Of a DNA stretch of 64,000 nt, positions 7,871-16,836 are shown one piece after another. Source of the DNA: Salinigranum rubrum (GTDB taxonomy: Archaea > Halobacteriota > Halobacteria > Halobacteriales > Haloferacaceae); NCBI RefSeq assembly GCF_002906575.1, contig NZ_CP026309.1:2108001-2172000 (forward strand). The letters run 5' to 3'. The notes below the pieces were generated by a model that saw nothing but the letters and a program-made list of their open reading frames with translations, was not told the DNA's origin and made no database searches. Within the stretch, counting starts at the first letter, position 1, and each line of letters opens with the position of its first letter. The position numbers and the translations under genes were made by a program.

Positions 7871-8026
7871 ATGTCAGAACGGCCGTCCTACGTGTGCCGA
7901 GACTGTGAGACTCCCGTGACGTCGGCTTCGTACCGGGCTTTCTGCCCGGAGTGCGGCGGCAAACTCCGCCCGAAAGCGTACGGAGAGCAGGGAGTAACAC
8001 CGGCCGCACGGGACGAAGGGGTCTGA
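7871..8026 (+). CDS. zinc-ribbon microprotein (rubrerythrin-like zinc domain)
   Basis: The 51-residue product has two CxxC knuckles, CRDC at residues 9-12 and CPEC at 25-28, an arrangement that would bind one zinc ion. The AFCPECGGKLRP stretch resembles the rubredoxin-like zinc domains common in small haloarchaeal proteins. It has no other domain and its role is unknown. It starts 70 bp after trpB on the same strand; an ataacatttaac box at about 7832-7843 lies roughly 30 nt before the ATG, so it probably has its own promoter. Confidence 0.75.
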   Translation: MSERPSYVCRDCETPVTSASYRAFCPECGGKLRPKAYGEQGVTPAARDEGV

Positions 8027-8094
8027 GTCTCCACGCCGGGACGGAACCGCACGACCGACAGTTTCCTTGAGGCAGAGCCCGTGAGTGTCGAGTG

Positions 8095-8562
8095 ATGACC
8101 ACGGGCTTCGACAGGCGACGCGAACGGGGGAGTGACGACCCGACGACCATCCGGAGCCTCGCGGTGACCGTCGACGACGTGGTGACGGCGCTCGAAGCCC
8201 ACCAGCGCGCCGACAGGCCGGCCGTTCTCCGCGTGACACCGCCGTTCGCGGGGCGGATGCGCGCCCGTCTGCACGTCGTCGATGGCGAGGGACGGTACGA
8301 CGGGGGCACCGCGCCGCTGCACATCCACCCCGGAGCGTTCGTCGGCCCCGGGGTCGCCCCGATTCCGTCGGTCGACGACACGGAGGACGAACTCCGCCGG
8401 CGCGGGGAGTACTCCGTCGAGCGACACCGCGAGTTCCACCGCTCGGCCGTCGACGCGTGGCGCGAGTCGGTCCGGGAGGGTCTCGTCGACCGACTCGAAC
8501 TCGACGTCGACTCGGAGCGCCACACGGTCGAGGTGAAGTACCTCGGCCGCCGGAGTGAGTAG
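8095..8562 (+). CDS. conserved haloarchaeal hypothetical protein
   Basis: This is an about 155-residue soluble, acidic protein that I cannot assign. It begins with an N-terminal helix (TVDDVVTALEAHQRA), continues with a likely beta-rich middle (PAVLRVTPPFAGRMRARLHVV) and ends in an amphipathic C-terminal helix rich in Arg/Glu. The codon usage and strong G/C third-position bias support real coding. GTG at 8092 and ATG at 8095 are adjacent; ATG is taken. It ends 32 bp before the next membrane-protein gene on the same strand, so they may be co-transcribed. Confidence 0.7.
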   Translation: MTTGFDRRRERGSDDPTTIRSLAVTVDDVVTALEAHQRADRPAVLRVTPPFAGRMRARLHVVDGEGRYDGGTAPLHIHPGAFVGPGVAPIPSVDDTEDELRRRGEYSVERHREFHRSAVDAWRESVREGLVDRLELDVDSERHTVEVKYLGRRSE

Positions 8563-8594
8563 GGCTTTTCTCGCGGGGGCATCTCGGTACGGCT

Positions 8595-9053
8595 GTGAGC
8601 GCGAACACGACCGGGGACGAGTACAGTCGCGGCCGCACGGAGGAGAAGCGGCAACAGCGACAGCCGAGGGTCAACCCCCGCTACCGGCCGGTCATCGTCG
8701 TCGTCTGGGGGGTCGGACTGGCCATCCTGTTCGTGCTGTCGCTGTTCAGTCAGGCCGGCGCGACCATCCCCTGGGTGCTTCTCGTCTCGCATCTGGCGCT
8801 CGCGTGGCTGGTCCGACTGGACATCAAGTCCATCCGGAGGCAGGGGGTCGACTGGGGGTTCTCCCGACACCTCTGGTTCGCCGCGACGGTCGTCTTCCCG
8901 CTCGTCGCCCCGGCGTACTACCTGTACAGCGGCCGCATCGTCGGCCGGGAGAACGAGCGCCGCAAGCGCGCCCAGGGACTCGACGACGCGAACGAAACGA
9001 GCGAGAGTCGAACGGACGACGGCGACGACCAGCGCGACGTCGGCGTGTCGTGA
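8595..9053 (+). CDS. three-helix membrane protein, unknown function
   Basis: The product is 152 residues starting at GTG 8595. A basic, polar N-terminus (residues 1-30) precedes membrane segments near 32-52, 57-74 and 90-110. A charged C-terminal tail ends in Asp/Glu/Ser-rich sequence. YYLYSGRIVGRENERRKRA forms a basic membrane-proximal helix after the last segment. No catalytic motif is seen. It follows the preceding hypothetical gene closely on the same strand. Confidence 0.72.
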   Translation: MSANTTGDEYSRGRTEEKRQQRQPRVNPRYRPVIVVVWGVGLAILFVLSLFSQAGATIPWVLLVSHLALAWLVRLDIKSIRRQGVDWGFSRHLWFAATVVFPLVAPAYYLYSGRIVGRENERRKRAQGLDDANETSESRTDDGDDQRDVGVS

Positions 9054-9169
9054 CGACGCTCGTCTCGGTGCCCCCTCCCACGTCGTTCACGCGGCCCCGA
9101 CAGCGACGGGTTACACCGAACGGAACCGCAGCCGACGGTCTTTTCCGGCCGGTCGGCCGAAAACGGACG

Positions 9170-9820
9170 ATGCCACGAGTACGACGACGGGCGCTCGCGG
9201 TCGCACTGGCCCTCCTCCTCGCGACGAGCGGCTGTCTCGGCGTCCTCTCGGGGGACGCGACGACGTTCGAGGCCGACCCCGCCGACGTCGACGACGCGGC
9301 CGCCTCTGAGACCGGGTTCGAGAAGAACGGGACGCGCGACAGCGTCGTGACCCGGGAAATCGGGCCCGATGGCGTCTCGGAGACGGTTCGGGTCGTCAAC
9401 AAGGTGACGACGTACGAGAAGACCCTCGAGATTCCCCTCCTCGGGTCGGCCCGGCTGGGCGTGTTCAGCATCGTGTCGAGCCCCGCCGTCGAGATAGCCG
9501 GACAGACGTTCAACCCCGTCGCGGACTACTCGAACGACCGGCTCGTCCAGTTGGTGACGAACCGGTTCGGGTCGCTTTCGAACGTCGAGCAGGTGGGTTC
9601 ACGGCAGGTCACGGTGCTCGGGAGTCAGACGACGGTGACGAAATATTCGGCGACGACGACGGTTCAGGGTCAGCAGATCGACGTGTTCGTCCACGTGACG
9701 AAGGTCCGCCACGAGGACGACTTCCTCGTCGGCATCGGCGTCTACCCCCAGCGACTCGACCAGGAGTCGGAGGTCCTCTCGCTGTACCGGGCGATCGAAC
9801 ACCCCGCGTCGGGGGAGTGA
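9170..9820 (+). CDS. secreted lipoprotein (DUF6517-like)
   Basis: The 216-residue protein begins with a basic n-region (MPRVRRR), a hydrophobic core and a lipobox ATSGC at residues 17-21, so it should be lipid-anchored outside the membrane after cleavage before Cys21. The mature part is a single soluble domain with several beta strands (VRVVNKVTTYEKTL, VEIAGQTFNPVADYSND, VTKYSATTTVQGQQIDV). It resembles the DUF6517 group of haloarchaeal lipoproteins, whose function is not known. The ATG at 9170 is chosen because it precedes the signal peptide directly; the upstream frame extension overlaps the previous gene. Confidence 0.8.
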   Translation: MPRVRRRALAVALALLLATSGCLGVLSGDATTFEADPADVDDAAASETGFEKNGTRDSVVTREIGPDGVSETVRVVNKVTTYEKTLEIPLLGSARLGVFSIVSSPAVEIAGQTFNPVADYSNDRLVQLVTNRFGSLSNVEQVGSRQVTVLGSQTTVTKYSATTTVQGQQIDVFVHVTKVRHEDDFLVGIGVYPQRLDQESEVLSLYRAIEHPASGE

Positions 9821-9891
9821 GCACCTGACGACGCTGTCGAGGCAGGACACCCCGGACAACGCTTTTTAGTGGCCCCTCGGAGGTAGCAGGC

Positions 9892-10047
9892 ATGAACAGC
9901 CTGCAGGCGGTCGGCGTCGCCCTCACCGTCGCGGGGGTCGTCGGCTACGTCGTCGGCGTGTTCGCGCCGTACCCCGGACGAGGGTTCAGCGTGACGGGCG
10001 TCATGGTCGGCCTCACGTTCCTCTCCATCGGGGGGGTTGCGCGATGA
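9892..10047 (+). CDS. 51-residue membrane microprotein preceding corA
   Basis: The short product has two hydrophobic segments (about residues 7-24 and 34-50) separated by APYPGRGFS. Its stop overlaps the corA start by four bases (ATGA, 10044-10047), the usual sign of translational coupling. It may therefore be an accessory subunit or leader for CorA, though that is inference. A gctttttagtgg box at about 9861-9872 lies some 25 nt before the ATG. Confidence 0.7.
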   Translation: MNSLQAVGVALTVAGVVGYVVGVFAPYPGRGFSVTGVMVGLTFLSIGGVAR

Positions 10048-11030
10048 CGGTCGGTGCGGTCGTCTACACCGAGGCGGGGGTCGACACCTACGACGGCGCC
10101 GACCTCGAACGGGCCCGCGACGCCGACGGGACGACGTGGGTCCGCGCGTGGGACGCCACTCCGGGAGAACTCGACCGCGTCGCCTCCGTGTTCGGCATCC
10201 ACCACCTCTCAGTGGAGGACATCCAGCGAGACATCCGGCCGAAGACCGAGGAGTTCTCCTCACACACGTTCGTCCTCGTGAAAACCGCCTCGCTCCGGAC
10301 GGGCGAGACGACGTTCCGCGAGGAACTGCGGACCCAACAGATCGGCCTCTTCATCGGTCGGGACTGGCTCGTGACCATGTCGACCGTCGGCACCGACGCC
10401 GTCGAGAGCGTCTGGCGGTCCATCCAGCGCGGGGACGTACGGACGCTCCGGCTCGGCCCGGACTTCGCCGCCTACCGCGTCATCGACCGCATCGTCGACG
10501 AGTACTTCGTCGTCCTCGACGAGACCGAAGACCTCATCGAAGAGATCGAAGACGGCGTCCTCGCGGGGCCGAGCGAGGAGGTGCTCGTCGCGCTGAACGA
10601 CGTCCGGCGCGACCTCCTCTCGGTGCGGAAGGTGCTGTGGCCGACCAGGGAGGCGGCGGCGATTCTCGCGCGTGGGGACCCCGACTACGTCCAGCCGTCG
10701 ACCGAGAAGTACTACCGCGACGTGTACGACCACCTCGTCCAACTCGTCGACCTGACGGAGACGTACCGCGACCTCGCTCGCGGCGCGCGGGACATCTACC
10801 TCAACTCGCTGTCGCAGTCGACCAACGAGGTGATGAAGACGCTGACCGTCGTCGCGACGATTCTCCTGCCACTCACGTTCATCGTCGGAATCTACGGTAT
10901 GAACTTCTCCGGCGGACCGTACAACATGCCCGAACTCGGCTGGCGGTTCGGTTACCCCGCGGTGATGTTCGGGATGGCGTCGGTCACGGCGATTCTCGTG
11001 GCGTACTTCCGACAGCAGCGGTGGCTCTGA
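10044..11030 (+). CDS. corA: CorA-family magnesium/cobalt transporter
   Basis: CorA forms a pentameric membrane channel for Mg2+ and Co2+. The 328-residue protein has a large acidic cytoplasmic domain with a long helix containing DETEDLIEEIEDGVL, and two C-terminal membrane helices. The signature YGMNF (about residues 289-293) ends the first of them and PELGW follows in the external loop. Length and topology match the family. It is translationally coupled to a 51-residue membrane microprotein (overlap 10044-10047). Confidence 0.9.
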   Translation: MTVGAVVYTEAGVDTYDGADLERARDADGTTWVRAWDATPGELDRVASVFGIHHLSVEDIQRDIRPKTEEFSSHTFVLVKTASLRTGETTFREELRTQQIGLFIGRDWLVTMSTVGTDAVESVWRSIQRGDVRTLRLGPDFAAYRVIDRIVDEYFVVLDETEDLIEEIEDGVLAGPSEEVLVALNDVRRDLLSVRKVLWPTREAAAILARGDPDYVQPSTEKYYRDVYDHLVQLVDLTETYRDLARGARDIYLNSLSQSTNEVMKTLTVVATILLPLTFIVGIYGMNFSGGPYNMPELGWRFGYPAVMFGMASVTAILVAYFRQQRWL

Positions 11031-11405
11031 GGCGTTCTGACGGGCGACGGTCGGCGAATTCGGAGAGATTTGGGTGAAAGTTCGGCAAATCCTCTTACCG
11101 AGGTACAGCGAACGCTCATTCGGAAGCGCAGTGGGACCCCCGAGCCCGACGCTGTCAGCACCGCACCGACCCCCCTGAGCCGGGTTCCCCACGCGGCGAA
11201 ACAGCTATATTGCGCTTCCGCTTCGGCCCGCCATCCCGTGAAACGAGAGCGCACCCCATTCGACACGCCGCAGTACGTCGGTTACGCGGCTGCACAGCCA
11301 CGAAAGATTTATATATGTTTCGCACTTACTGATGGTAAGGAGACGGCGTCGGGTTCTCGGTCTTCTCGCTCTCTCTCAGCCGCGCACGTCTCACCACCCA
11401 CCCAC
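11031..11405. other. 375-bp spacer upstream of tfb
   Basis: No convincing gene is seen between corA and tfb. It contains a strong TATA region near its right end (11303-11316) and a weaker box, gcgaaacagctatattgc, around 11197-11214. Reading frames across it lack normal haloarchaeal codon bias. A remote or second promoter for tfb is possible. Confidence 0.5.
11303..11316 (+). promoter_or_regulatory. BRE/TATA promoter of tfb
   Basis: The sequence aaagatttatatat is a textbook archaeal BRE plus TATA element. Transcription would begin near 11338, giving an untranslated leader of about 70 nt before the ATG at 11406, unlike most genes here, which look leaderless. Confidence 0.7.
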
Positions 11406-12385
11406 ATGATGAGCGACACCAAACTCCGAACGTTCAGCAACGAACACGAGACGGACCTCCGGACCAGCACCGACGGCGAAGAACACGAACAGGAACGAGT
11501 CTGCCCCGAGTGTGAGGGCGCCCTCCGCTCGGACGACGGCGAGACCGTCTGTTCCGAGTGCGGACTCGTCGTCGAGGACACCAACATCGACCACGGCCCG
11601 AGTGGCGCGCGTTCAACGCCAGCGAGAAGGACCAGAAGTCCCGCGTCGGCGCACCCACGACGAACATGATGCACGACAAAGGGCTGTCGACGAACATCGG
11701 CTGGCAGAACAAGGACGCGTACGGCAACTCGCTCTCGTCGCGCCAGCGCGAGCAGATGCAGCGTCTCCGCACCTGGAACGAGCGCTTCCGCACCCGCGAC
11801 TCGAAGGAGCGAAACCTCAAGCAGGCGCTCGGCGAAATCGACCGCATGGCCTCGGCGCTGGGCCTCCCGGAGACCGTCCGCGAGACCGCGTCGGTCATCT
11901 ACCGCCGCGCGCTCCAGGACGACCTCCTTCCTGGACGGTCCATCGAAGGCGTCGCCACCAGCGCACTGTACGCCGCCGCCCGCCAGGCCGGCACGCCCCG
12001 CTCGCTCGACGAAATCGCCGCGGTCTCCCGGGTCGACAAGATGGAGCTCACCCGGACGTACCGGTACATCGTCCGGGAACTCAAGCTCGAAATTCAGCCC
12101 GCGGACCCCGAGCAGTACGTCCCCCGATTCGCCTCGGACCTCGACCTCTCCGACGAGTCCGAACGGCGCGCCCGACAGCTCCTCCGCTCGGCGAAGGAGG
12201 CGGGCATCCACTCGGGCAAGTCCCCCGTGGGACTGGCGGCCGCCGCGGTGTACGCGGCCGCCCTCCTGACCAACGAGAAGGTCACCCAGTCGGAGGTGAG
12301 CGAGGTCGCGAACATCTCCGAAGTGACGATCCGGAACCGCTACAAGGAACTGCTCGAAGCCGAGGACACCGGCCTCACGGCCTGA
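11406..12385 (+). pseudogene. tfb: transcription initiation factor B (TFIIB), single-base frameshift
   Basis: TFB recruits RNA polymerase to TBP-bound promoters. The first frame (11406 to about 11600) encodes the zinc ribbon, CPEC and CSEC separated by 13 residues, ending DTNIDHGP. The second frame (from about 11601 to 12385) continues with WRAFNASEKDQKSRVGAP, the B-finger/linker DKGLSTNIGW and both cyclin repeats through RNRYKELLEAEDTG. Restoring one G after 11600 (cccg|agtgg to cccggagtgg) gives the conserved GPEWRAF junction and an intact protein of about 326 residues. As written, translation stops at 11669. Haloarchaea carry several TFBs, so loss could be tolerated; an assembly error is equally possible. 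Confidence 0.85.
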
Positions 12386-12462
12386 CGCTCTCGACCGCCG
12401 CGCTCGTTCCGAACGCCCCCGCGCAACAAGCTTTATTCGGCCCCACTGTGACATGAAGAGCC

Positions 12463-12642
12463 ATGGTCGAGGCCTTCGTCCGACTGTTGTGTCCGGAGTG
12501 CAAGAAAGACTGGGAGACGAAACCCAGTGAACTTCCCGGTCCACGGAACAACTTCTCCTGTCCGGGCTGCCACGCGACGCGACGGCTGGCGGAGTTCATG
12601 CGGACCGAACACGACCTCAAGACGCTGAAGCAGTTGCAGTAA
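12463..12642 (+). CDS. zinc-ribbon small protein
   Basis: The 59-residue product carries CPEC at residues 10-13 and CPGC at 33-36, which should coordinate one zinc ion, followed by a charged helix (RRLAEFMRTEHDLKTLKQLQ). Spacing and composition suggest a nucleic-acid-binding zinc ribbon, seen widely in haloarchaea without a known role. An aagctttattcgg box at about 12428-12440 lies 28 nt before the ATG, giving a leaderless transcript. It sits between tfb and the convergent aIF2-beta gene. Confidence 0.75.
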   Translation: MVEAFVRLLCPECKKDWETKPSELPGPRNNFSCPGCHATRRLAEFMRTEHDLKTLKQLQ

Positions 12643-12712
12643 GTTCGGACGGACTGCTGTCGGCTGCTCGCGGACGTCGGCGACTGCCGGAAACCAGTGA
12701 CAGCAGTCCGTG

Positions 12713-13120
12713 TCACGCGTCGGGGACCGCCGACAGCGCCCCGCAGGCGTCGCACTTGAGCACCGTCGCGCCGTTCTCCGTCACCAGCCGTGTGTCGGGG
12801 AGGCCACACTCCGAGCAGCGAACGAACCCCTCGGCGTACGACTCCATCGCGTTCTGTACGCGCGACTGCTTGAACGACCCGGTGAGGCGGGCGCGCCCCG
12901 CCTCGTCGATTCTCGCGGCCGTCCCGAGTTCGGACTGGAGGAACTTCAGGACGTGTTCGGCGTCGCGGGCGAGGTGGTCGACGGTCGCCTGGAAGTTCTG
13001 GTAGACGGTGACGTTCCCCTCCGGGCGGACGGACGCCTCCGGCACCTCGTACCGAGAGTCAGCCTCCTCGATGTCCGGGGCCCGCTCCAGCCCGCGGTTG
13101 AGTGCGTCGTCGTAGTCCAT
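12713..13120 (-). CDS. eif2b: translation initiation factor aIF2, beta subunit
   Basis: aIF2-beta belongs to the heterotrimer that brings initiator Met-tRNA to the ribosome. The 135-residue protein has the conserved core RARLTGSFKQSRVQNAMESY and EGFVRCSECGLPDTRL, then a C-terminal zinc ribbon, CSEC near residues 101-104 and CDAC near 123-126. Length is normal for archaea. The start at 13120 gives the family-typical MDYDDALNRGLE beginning. Confidence 0.93.
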   Translation of the reverse strand: MDYDDALNRGLERAPDIEEADSRYEVPEASVRPEGNVTVYQNFQATVDHLARDAEHVLKFLQSELGTAARIDEAGRARLTGSFKQSRVQNAMESYAEGFVRCSECGLPDTRLVTENGATVLKCDACGALSAVPDA

Positions 13121-13290
13121 ACACCGGTCGTTGGAGCGGCTTCGGACAAAACGTTCACGACCGCGAGACGGTGGACGTGTCAGCCCGTTTTTTCAATGAT
13201 AAATGACACTCATGTTAAGCGCACCCGAAGCGCATGTTAACGCGACTCAAGATAATAATATAATCCCTCAGTGGTAACGTGGGTTTGCTC

Positions 13291-13533
13291 ATGAAGAAAC
13301 AGGAGCTCATCCACCTGCACGGCTTACTGTCAGAAGTACATACGCAGATGGAGACCTGGGAAGACGAAGAACTGGACCTCTCCGAGTACGAGACGATGGG
13401 GGTCCGGCCGACATCTATCCACCGCTCGAAGACGGACCACAAGGCAGCCGTCTTCGAGATTGCCGAGGGGATCACCACGGCGATGAAGGAGGCAGAGGCG
13501 GAAACCGACCACCTGGCCCCGAAGGCCGACTGA
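13291..13533 (+). CDS. UPF0058 family protein
   Basis: The 80-residue protein begins MKKQELIHLHGLLSEV, the hallmark of archaeal UPF0058, and is mainly alpha-helical, probably forming a helical bundle or dimer. Its function is not established. The ATG at 13291 is preferred because it aligns with the family start; an upstream GTG at 13279 adds four residues. An A/T-rich gataataatataatcc at about 13251-13267 serves as promoter. Confidence 0.85.
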   Translation: MKKQELIHLHGLLSEVHTQMETWEDEELDLSEYETMGVRPTSIHRSKTDHKAAVFEIAEGITTAMKEAEAETDHLAPKAD

Positions 13534-13674
13534 ACTACTTCTCGCAGTCCCCGCGACTCGCTGACTACCGAGAGAGTCGCCGGTACGCGAGGCGCGCGTC
13601 GGAGCGAGCACGCGTAGCGCGCCGAAGCGAGCGGCAGGGACAGTGGATCAGCACGCGGGGAGCGGACGCTCGGG

Positions 13675-14136
13675 TCAGCCGTCGTCGACGAGGTCTTCGA
13701 ACTCGGGGATGAGGTCGTCGTCCGCGTCGGACTGGGCGCGCCCGCCGTCGCTCGACCGCGACGAGTCCGTGTCGGTCGAGGACTCGTCCTCCTCTCCCTC
13801 TTCGGGGATGGGTTCGACGAGAATGACTTCCAGCGGGATGTTGGTGAGCCGTTTGCCGATCTCCTTCCGGGCGATGCGAGCGGCGTGTTCTTCCTGTTCG
13901 ACGTTGAACACGCGCATCTCCAGTTCGAGTGCGACGAGCGCCTCGTCGGCCGCGACGAACGCGGGCAGGAGTTCCTCCCCCGACGGGGAGGTCCGCGAGC
14001 CCATCTCGATCTCCACGTAGTTGAGGTCGGGGTTCAGCATCTCCCCCGTCTTCGAGATCGCGATACGGATCGCCTCGTCTTCCGTCTCGACGTCGTACAC
14101 CGGAACTGCAGCCTCGACGACGACCCTGCAATCCAT
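13675..14136 (-). CDS. UPF0212 (DUF555) family protein
   Basis: This archaeal family of unknown function starts MDCRVVVEAAVPVYDV and contains AIRIAISKTGEMLNPDLNYV and VFNVEQEEHAARIARKEIG, all present here. The conserved part covers about the first 120 residues; the last 35 residues are a Ser/Asp/Glu-rich tail, probably a haloarchaeal extension. The ATG at 14136 matches the family start, so the extra nine upstream codons to 14163 are excluded. It is flanked by UPF0058 (convergent) and the glycosylase gene (same strand). Confidence 0.87.
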   Translation of the reverse strand: MDCRVVVEAAVPVYDVETEDEAIRIAISKTGEMLNPDLNYVEIEMGSRTSPSGEELLPAFVAADEALVALELEMRVFNVEQEEHAARIARKEIGKRLTNIPLEVILVEPIPEEGEEDESSTDTDSSRSSDGGRAQSDADDDLIPEFEDLVDDG

Positions 14137-14202
14137 GTCCGTTACTTGTCGTTCCGTCTTCAAGAAGGTTCTCCCGGGCCCTGTCGGCGGCGAGGAGGCC
14201 GT

Positions 14203-15144
14203 CTACGCGTCCCCGCCGGCGCGGAGGTAGTAGAAGACGTACGTCTGTGCGTAGCCGGCGTAGGTGCCGCCGAACCGCTCGCGGACGGCGCGGGAGGTCT
14301 CCCGGTAGCTCCCCCGGTCGCAGTCGGGGTAGTGGTCGGCGATGGCGGTCTGAATCCACGTGTCGAGCGGGACCGCTTCGAGGTAACCGAGCGAGAAGAG
14401 GAGCACGCAGTCGGCCACCTTGTCGCCGACCCCGACGAACCGGGTGAGGTACTCCCGGGCCGCCTCGTACTCTCTCCCCTGGGCCTCGCGCGGGTGGGCC
14501 TCGCCCTCGGCGACCATCGCCGCCGTCCGCTGGACGTACGGCGCGCGGTAGCCGAGCTTCAGTGCTCGGAGGTCGGACTCGGTCGCCGCCGCGAGCTGGG
14601 TCGGCGTCGGGAACGCGTGGTACGTCTCGTCTCCCACCTGGACCGCGTCGCCGTACTCGCGGGCCAGCCGCCGCTGCATCTCGTGGATGCGTGAGACGCG
14701 CATCTGCGCCGAGCAGATGAACGAGACGAGACAGGGAAAGGGCGGGTCGCGCACGAGTCGCATCCCCCGGTACCGCTCGTAGGCACTCCGTAAGAGCGGG
14801 AGGTCGGGCGTCGCGTCGAGGATGGCGTCGAGGTCGTCGTCGAGGCGGAGGAGGTGCGTCAGGAGGGGCACGGCGTCGATGGTCGACTCCCACTCCAACA
14901 CCCCGTCGCGCTGGCGGACCCGGACGACGCACTGCTCCTCGGTGACGCCCTCGACGGCCGGGACGGCCGTCTCGTACCAGGCGTCGCCGCCGTGGGCGTG
15001 CAGCGAGTCGTACATCCGTCCGTCGGAGCGGTCCCAGAGGTACGACTGCCCGCTCTCCAGCGTGGCCTGCAGGTCGAACGGGCCAACCTCCGAGAGGGGG
15101 ATGGTGCCGGTTTCGAACTCCAGCGTCGTCGACTCGCGGCTCAT
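14203..15144 (-). CDS. 8-oxoguanine DNA glycosylase/AP lyase (OGG1-like, HhH-GPD)
   Basis: This 313-residue base-excision repair enzyme removes 8-oxoguanine and nicks the abasic site. The OGG N-terminal domain is seen at residues 18-110 (FDLQATLESGQSYLW). The HhH-GPD catalytic part includes the hairpin FVGVGDKVADCVLL, whose Lys is the Schiff-base residue, and the catalytic aspartate in VPLDTWIQTA. The arrangement is the OGG1 type rather than the archaeal AGOG type. The start at 15144 (MSREST) is chosen because upstream in-frame sequence lacks family similarity. Confidence 0.87.
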   Translation of the reverse strand: MSRESTTLEFETGTIPLSEVGPFDLQATLESGQSYLWDRSDGRMYDSLHAHGGDAWYETAVPAVEGVTEEQCVVRVRQRDGVLEWESTIDAVPLLTHLLRLDDDLDAILDATPDLPLLRSAYERYRGMRLVRDPPFPCLVSFICSAQMRVSRIHEMQRRLAREYGDAVQVGDETYHAFPTPTQLAAATESDLRALKLGYRAPYVQRTAAMVAEGEAHPREAQGREYEAAREYLTRFVGVGDKVADCVLLFSLGYLEAVPLDTWIQTAIADHYPDCDRGSYRETSRAVRERFGGTYAGYAQTYVFYYLRAGGDA

Positions 15145-15362
15145 CGAACGAAGGGACGGACTACGGGGGATTGTCGGTTTCGGTCTCCCTTCGTGCGTCT
15201 CGGGTCGCGTGTCGCGTGTACAGCACGAGCACGTGAGCGGTCGTGAGTCTGGAGCGGTCGTGGGTCGTACGACCGTCGCGAGTCCGTCACATCGCGGTCG
15301 GCTTCCGCGCTCGGGCACTTCGAATCACAGCCGATACCCCAGCACCCCCGTACCGAAACCGC

Positions 15363-16772
15363 TCAATAACGCGTCAGCGGCTCCAGTTCGACTCCGACTT
15401 CCTCGCGGTAGTCCCGGGCGGCGACGTACACCAGCACGCCGAGCGTCTCCCAGCCGACGAGCGCCGGTATCGCGCTCTCCATCGGTGACCGGACGAGCGG
15501 GTCGGCCGCCGGTCCCGTCACGGCCGGACCCACGCGGGTGTACCCGAGGACGATTGCGGGGTCGAGGGTGAGCGCCTGCCAGAGCAACAGCCCCGCGAGT
15601 CCGGCCCCGCTCAACCCACACAGCGCCAGGAGTCGCGGCGAGAGACGGAACTCGCACGTCCGGTAAAGGTCGGGGTTCACGACGGGAAGGGCGGCCGTCG
15701 TCAGCCCGTGTGCGACGTAGCAGACGAGCAGCCCCGGAACGGCGAGAAAGAGGCCGACGAAGACGGCGTCGACGGAGACGAGCGCGCCCGCGAGGGCGAA
15801 GACGACGACGCTGGCGACGTCAGGTGCGCCGCCCCGGTTCGCGTGAGCGAGGGGCGGCACTAGCTCCCCAAGCCCCGCGAGCGTCCGGGTCGGAGCCCAC
15901 GAGAGGGCGACGAGCGCGGCCAGCGTGGCGAGGACGAGGCCGGGAGCGACGAGCGCGCTGGCGGGAACGGAGAGGCCCGAGGCGGCCGCGTCGACGAACG
16001 GGACCGAGGCGAATATCATCCGCGCCCACGGGACCACCCCGAGCGTGACGAACGCCAGCAGCGTCACGAGCACCCCCACGCCCGCCACTCCTCCGACGAG
16101 CGCGCGGGGGAGCGTCTCCCGCGGCAACCGGACCGAACCGGCGAGCGCGGCGCACGCCTCGAACCCGACGAAGCCGAACAGCGCGACGACCGCGCCCCGA
16201 CCGACGGACAGCACCGGTTGCTCGCGGAGCACGGGCGTCGGAAAGAGCGGGACGAAGTTGCCTGGGACGACCACCGAGAGGGCCGCGACCGACAGGACGA
16301 GGACGAAAAGCGTGAACACCCCCGAAAGGACGAGGCCGACGCGACCGACGGCTACCGGGCCGGCGAGGTGAAGCGCGAGGAGAACGCCGAGCGTCCCGAG
16401 GGCGACGACGTTCTCGGGGAGTCCGAGGGGGGCGAGGCGGGCCAGGTACCGTGCGAGGAGCGCGAGTAGGGCGGCGTAGGCGGCGACCGTGGGCCACGTG
16501 AAGAAGAAGCCGACGGCCCGGGAGCGCCACGTCCGCGAGAGGTGCAGGTACGCGCCCGCGCCGTCGTCGCCGAGCGGCCCCGAGCAGAACGTCGCGTAAC
16601 CGACCGCGAGCGCGAGCGCGCCAGCAGCCGCGACGAGGAAGCTCAGCGGCGTCGCCGGGCCGGCGAGGTTCTCGACGCGCTCGGGGATGTACAGCGCGCC
16701 CGCGCCGAGCAACGCGCCGGCCACGACGCCGAGGGCGTGCGGGAGCGACAGCTGTCGGTTCCCACCAGCCAT
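15363..16772 (-). CDS. APC-superfamily amino acid permease
   Basis: The 469-residue protein has about twelve hydrophobic helices and the APC-type start LSLPHALGVVAGALLGAGALYIP with a glycine-rich first helix, the substrate-binding unwound segment of this fold. FGFVGFEACAALAGSV matches helix 6 of the family. The substrate cannot be told from the sequence; amino acids or amines are likely. The gene is monocistronic, reading away from a small divergent gene at 16837, with a gatatagcc box in the shared spacer. Confidence 0.85.
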   Translation of the reverse strand: MAGGNRQLSLPHALGVVAGALLGAGALYIPERVENLAGPATPLSFLVAAAGALALAVGYATFCSGPLGDDGAGAYLHLSRTWRSRAVGFFFTWPTVAAYAALLALLARYLARLAPLGLPENVVALGTLGVLLALHLAGPVAVGRVGLVLSGVFTLFVLVLSVAALSVVVPGNFVPLFPTPVLREQPVLSVGRGAVVALFGFVGFEACAALAGSVRLPRETLPRALVGGVAGVGVLVTLLAFVTLGVVPWARMIFASVPFVDAAASGLSVPASALVAPGLVLATLAALVALSWAPTRTLAGLGELVPPLAHANRGGAPDVASVVVFALAGALVSVDAVFVGLFLAVPGLLVCYVAHGLTTAALPVVNPDLYRTCEFRLSPRLLALCGLSGAGLAGLLLWQALTLDPAIVLGYTRVGPAVTGPAADPLVRSPMESAIPALVGWETLGVLVYVAARDYREEVGVELEPLTRY

Positions 16773-16836
16773 TGGGATGTTCAGGCGGTGTGACGCGATA
16801 TAGCCTCGGTTCGCCGGCCGTTCAGGAGGCCGACGA

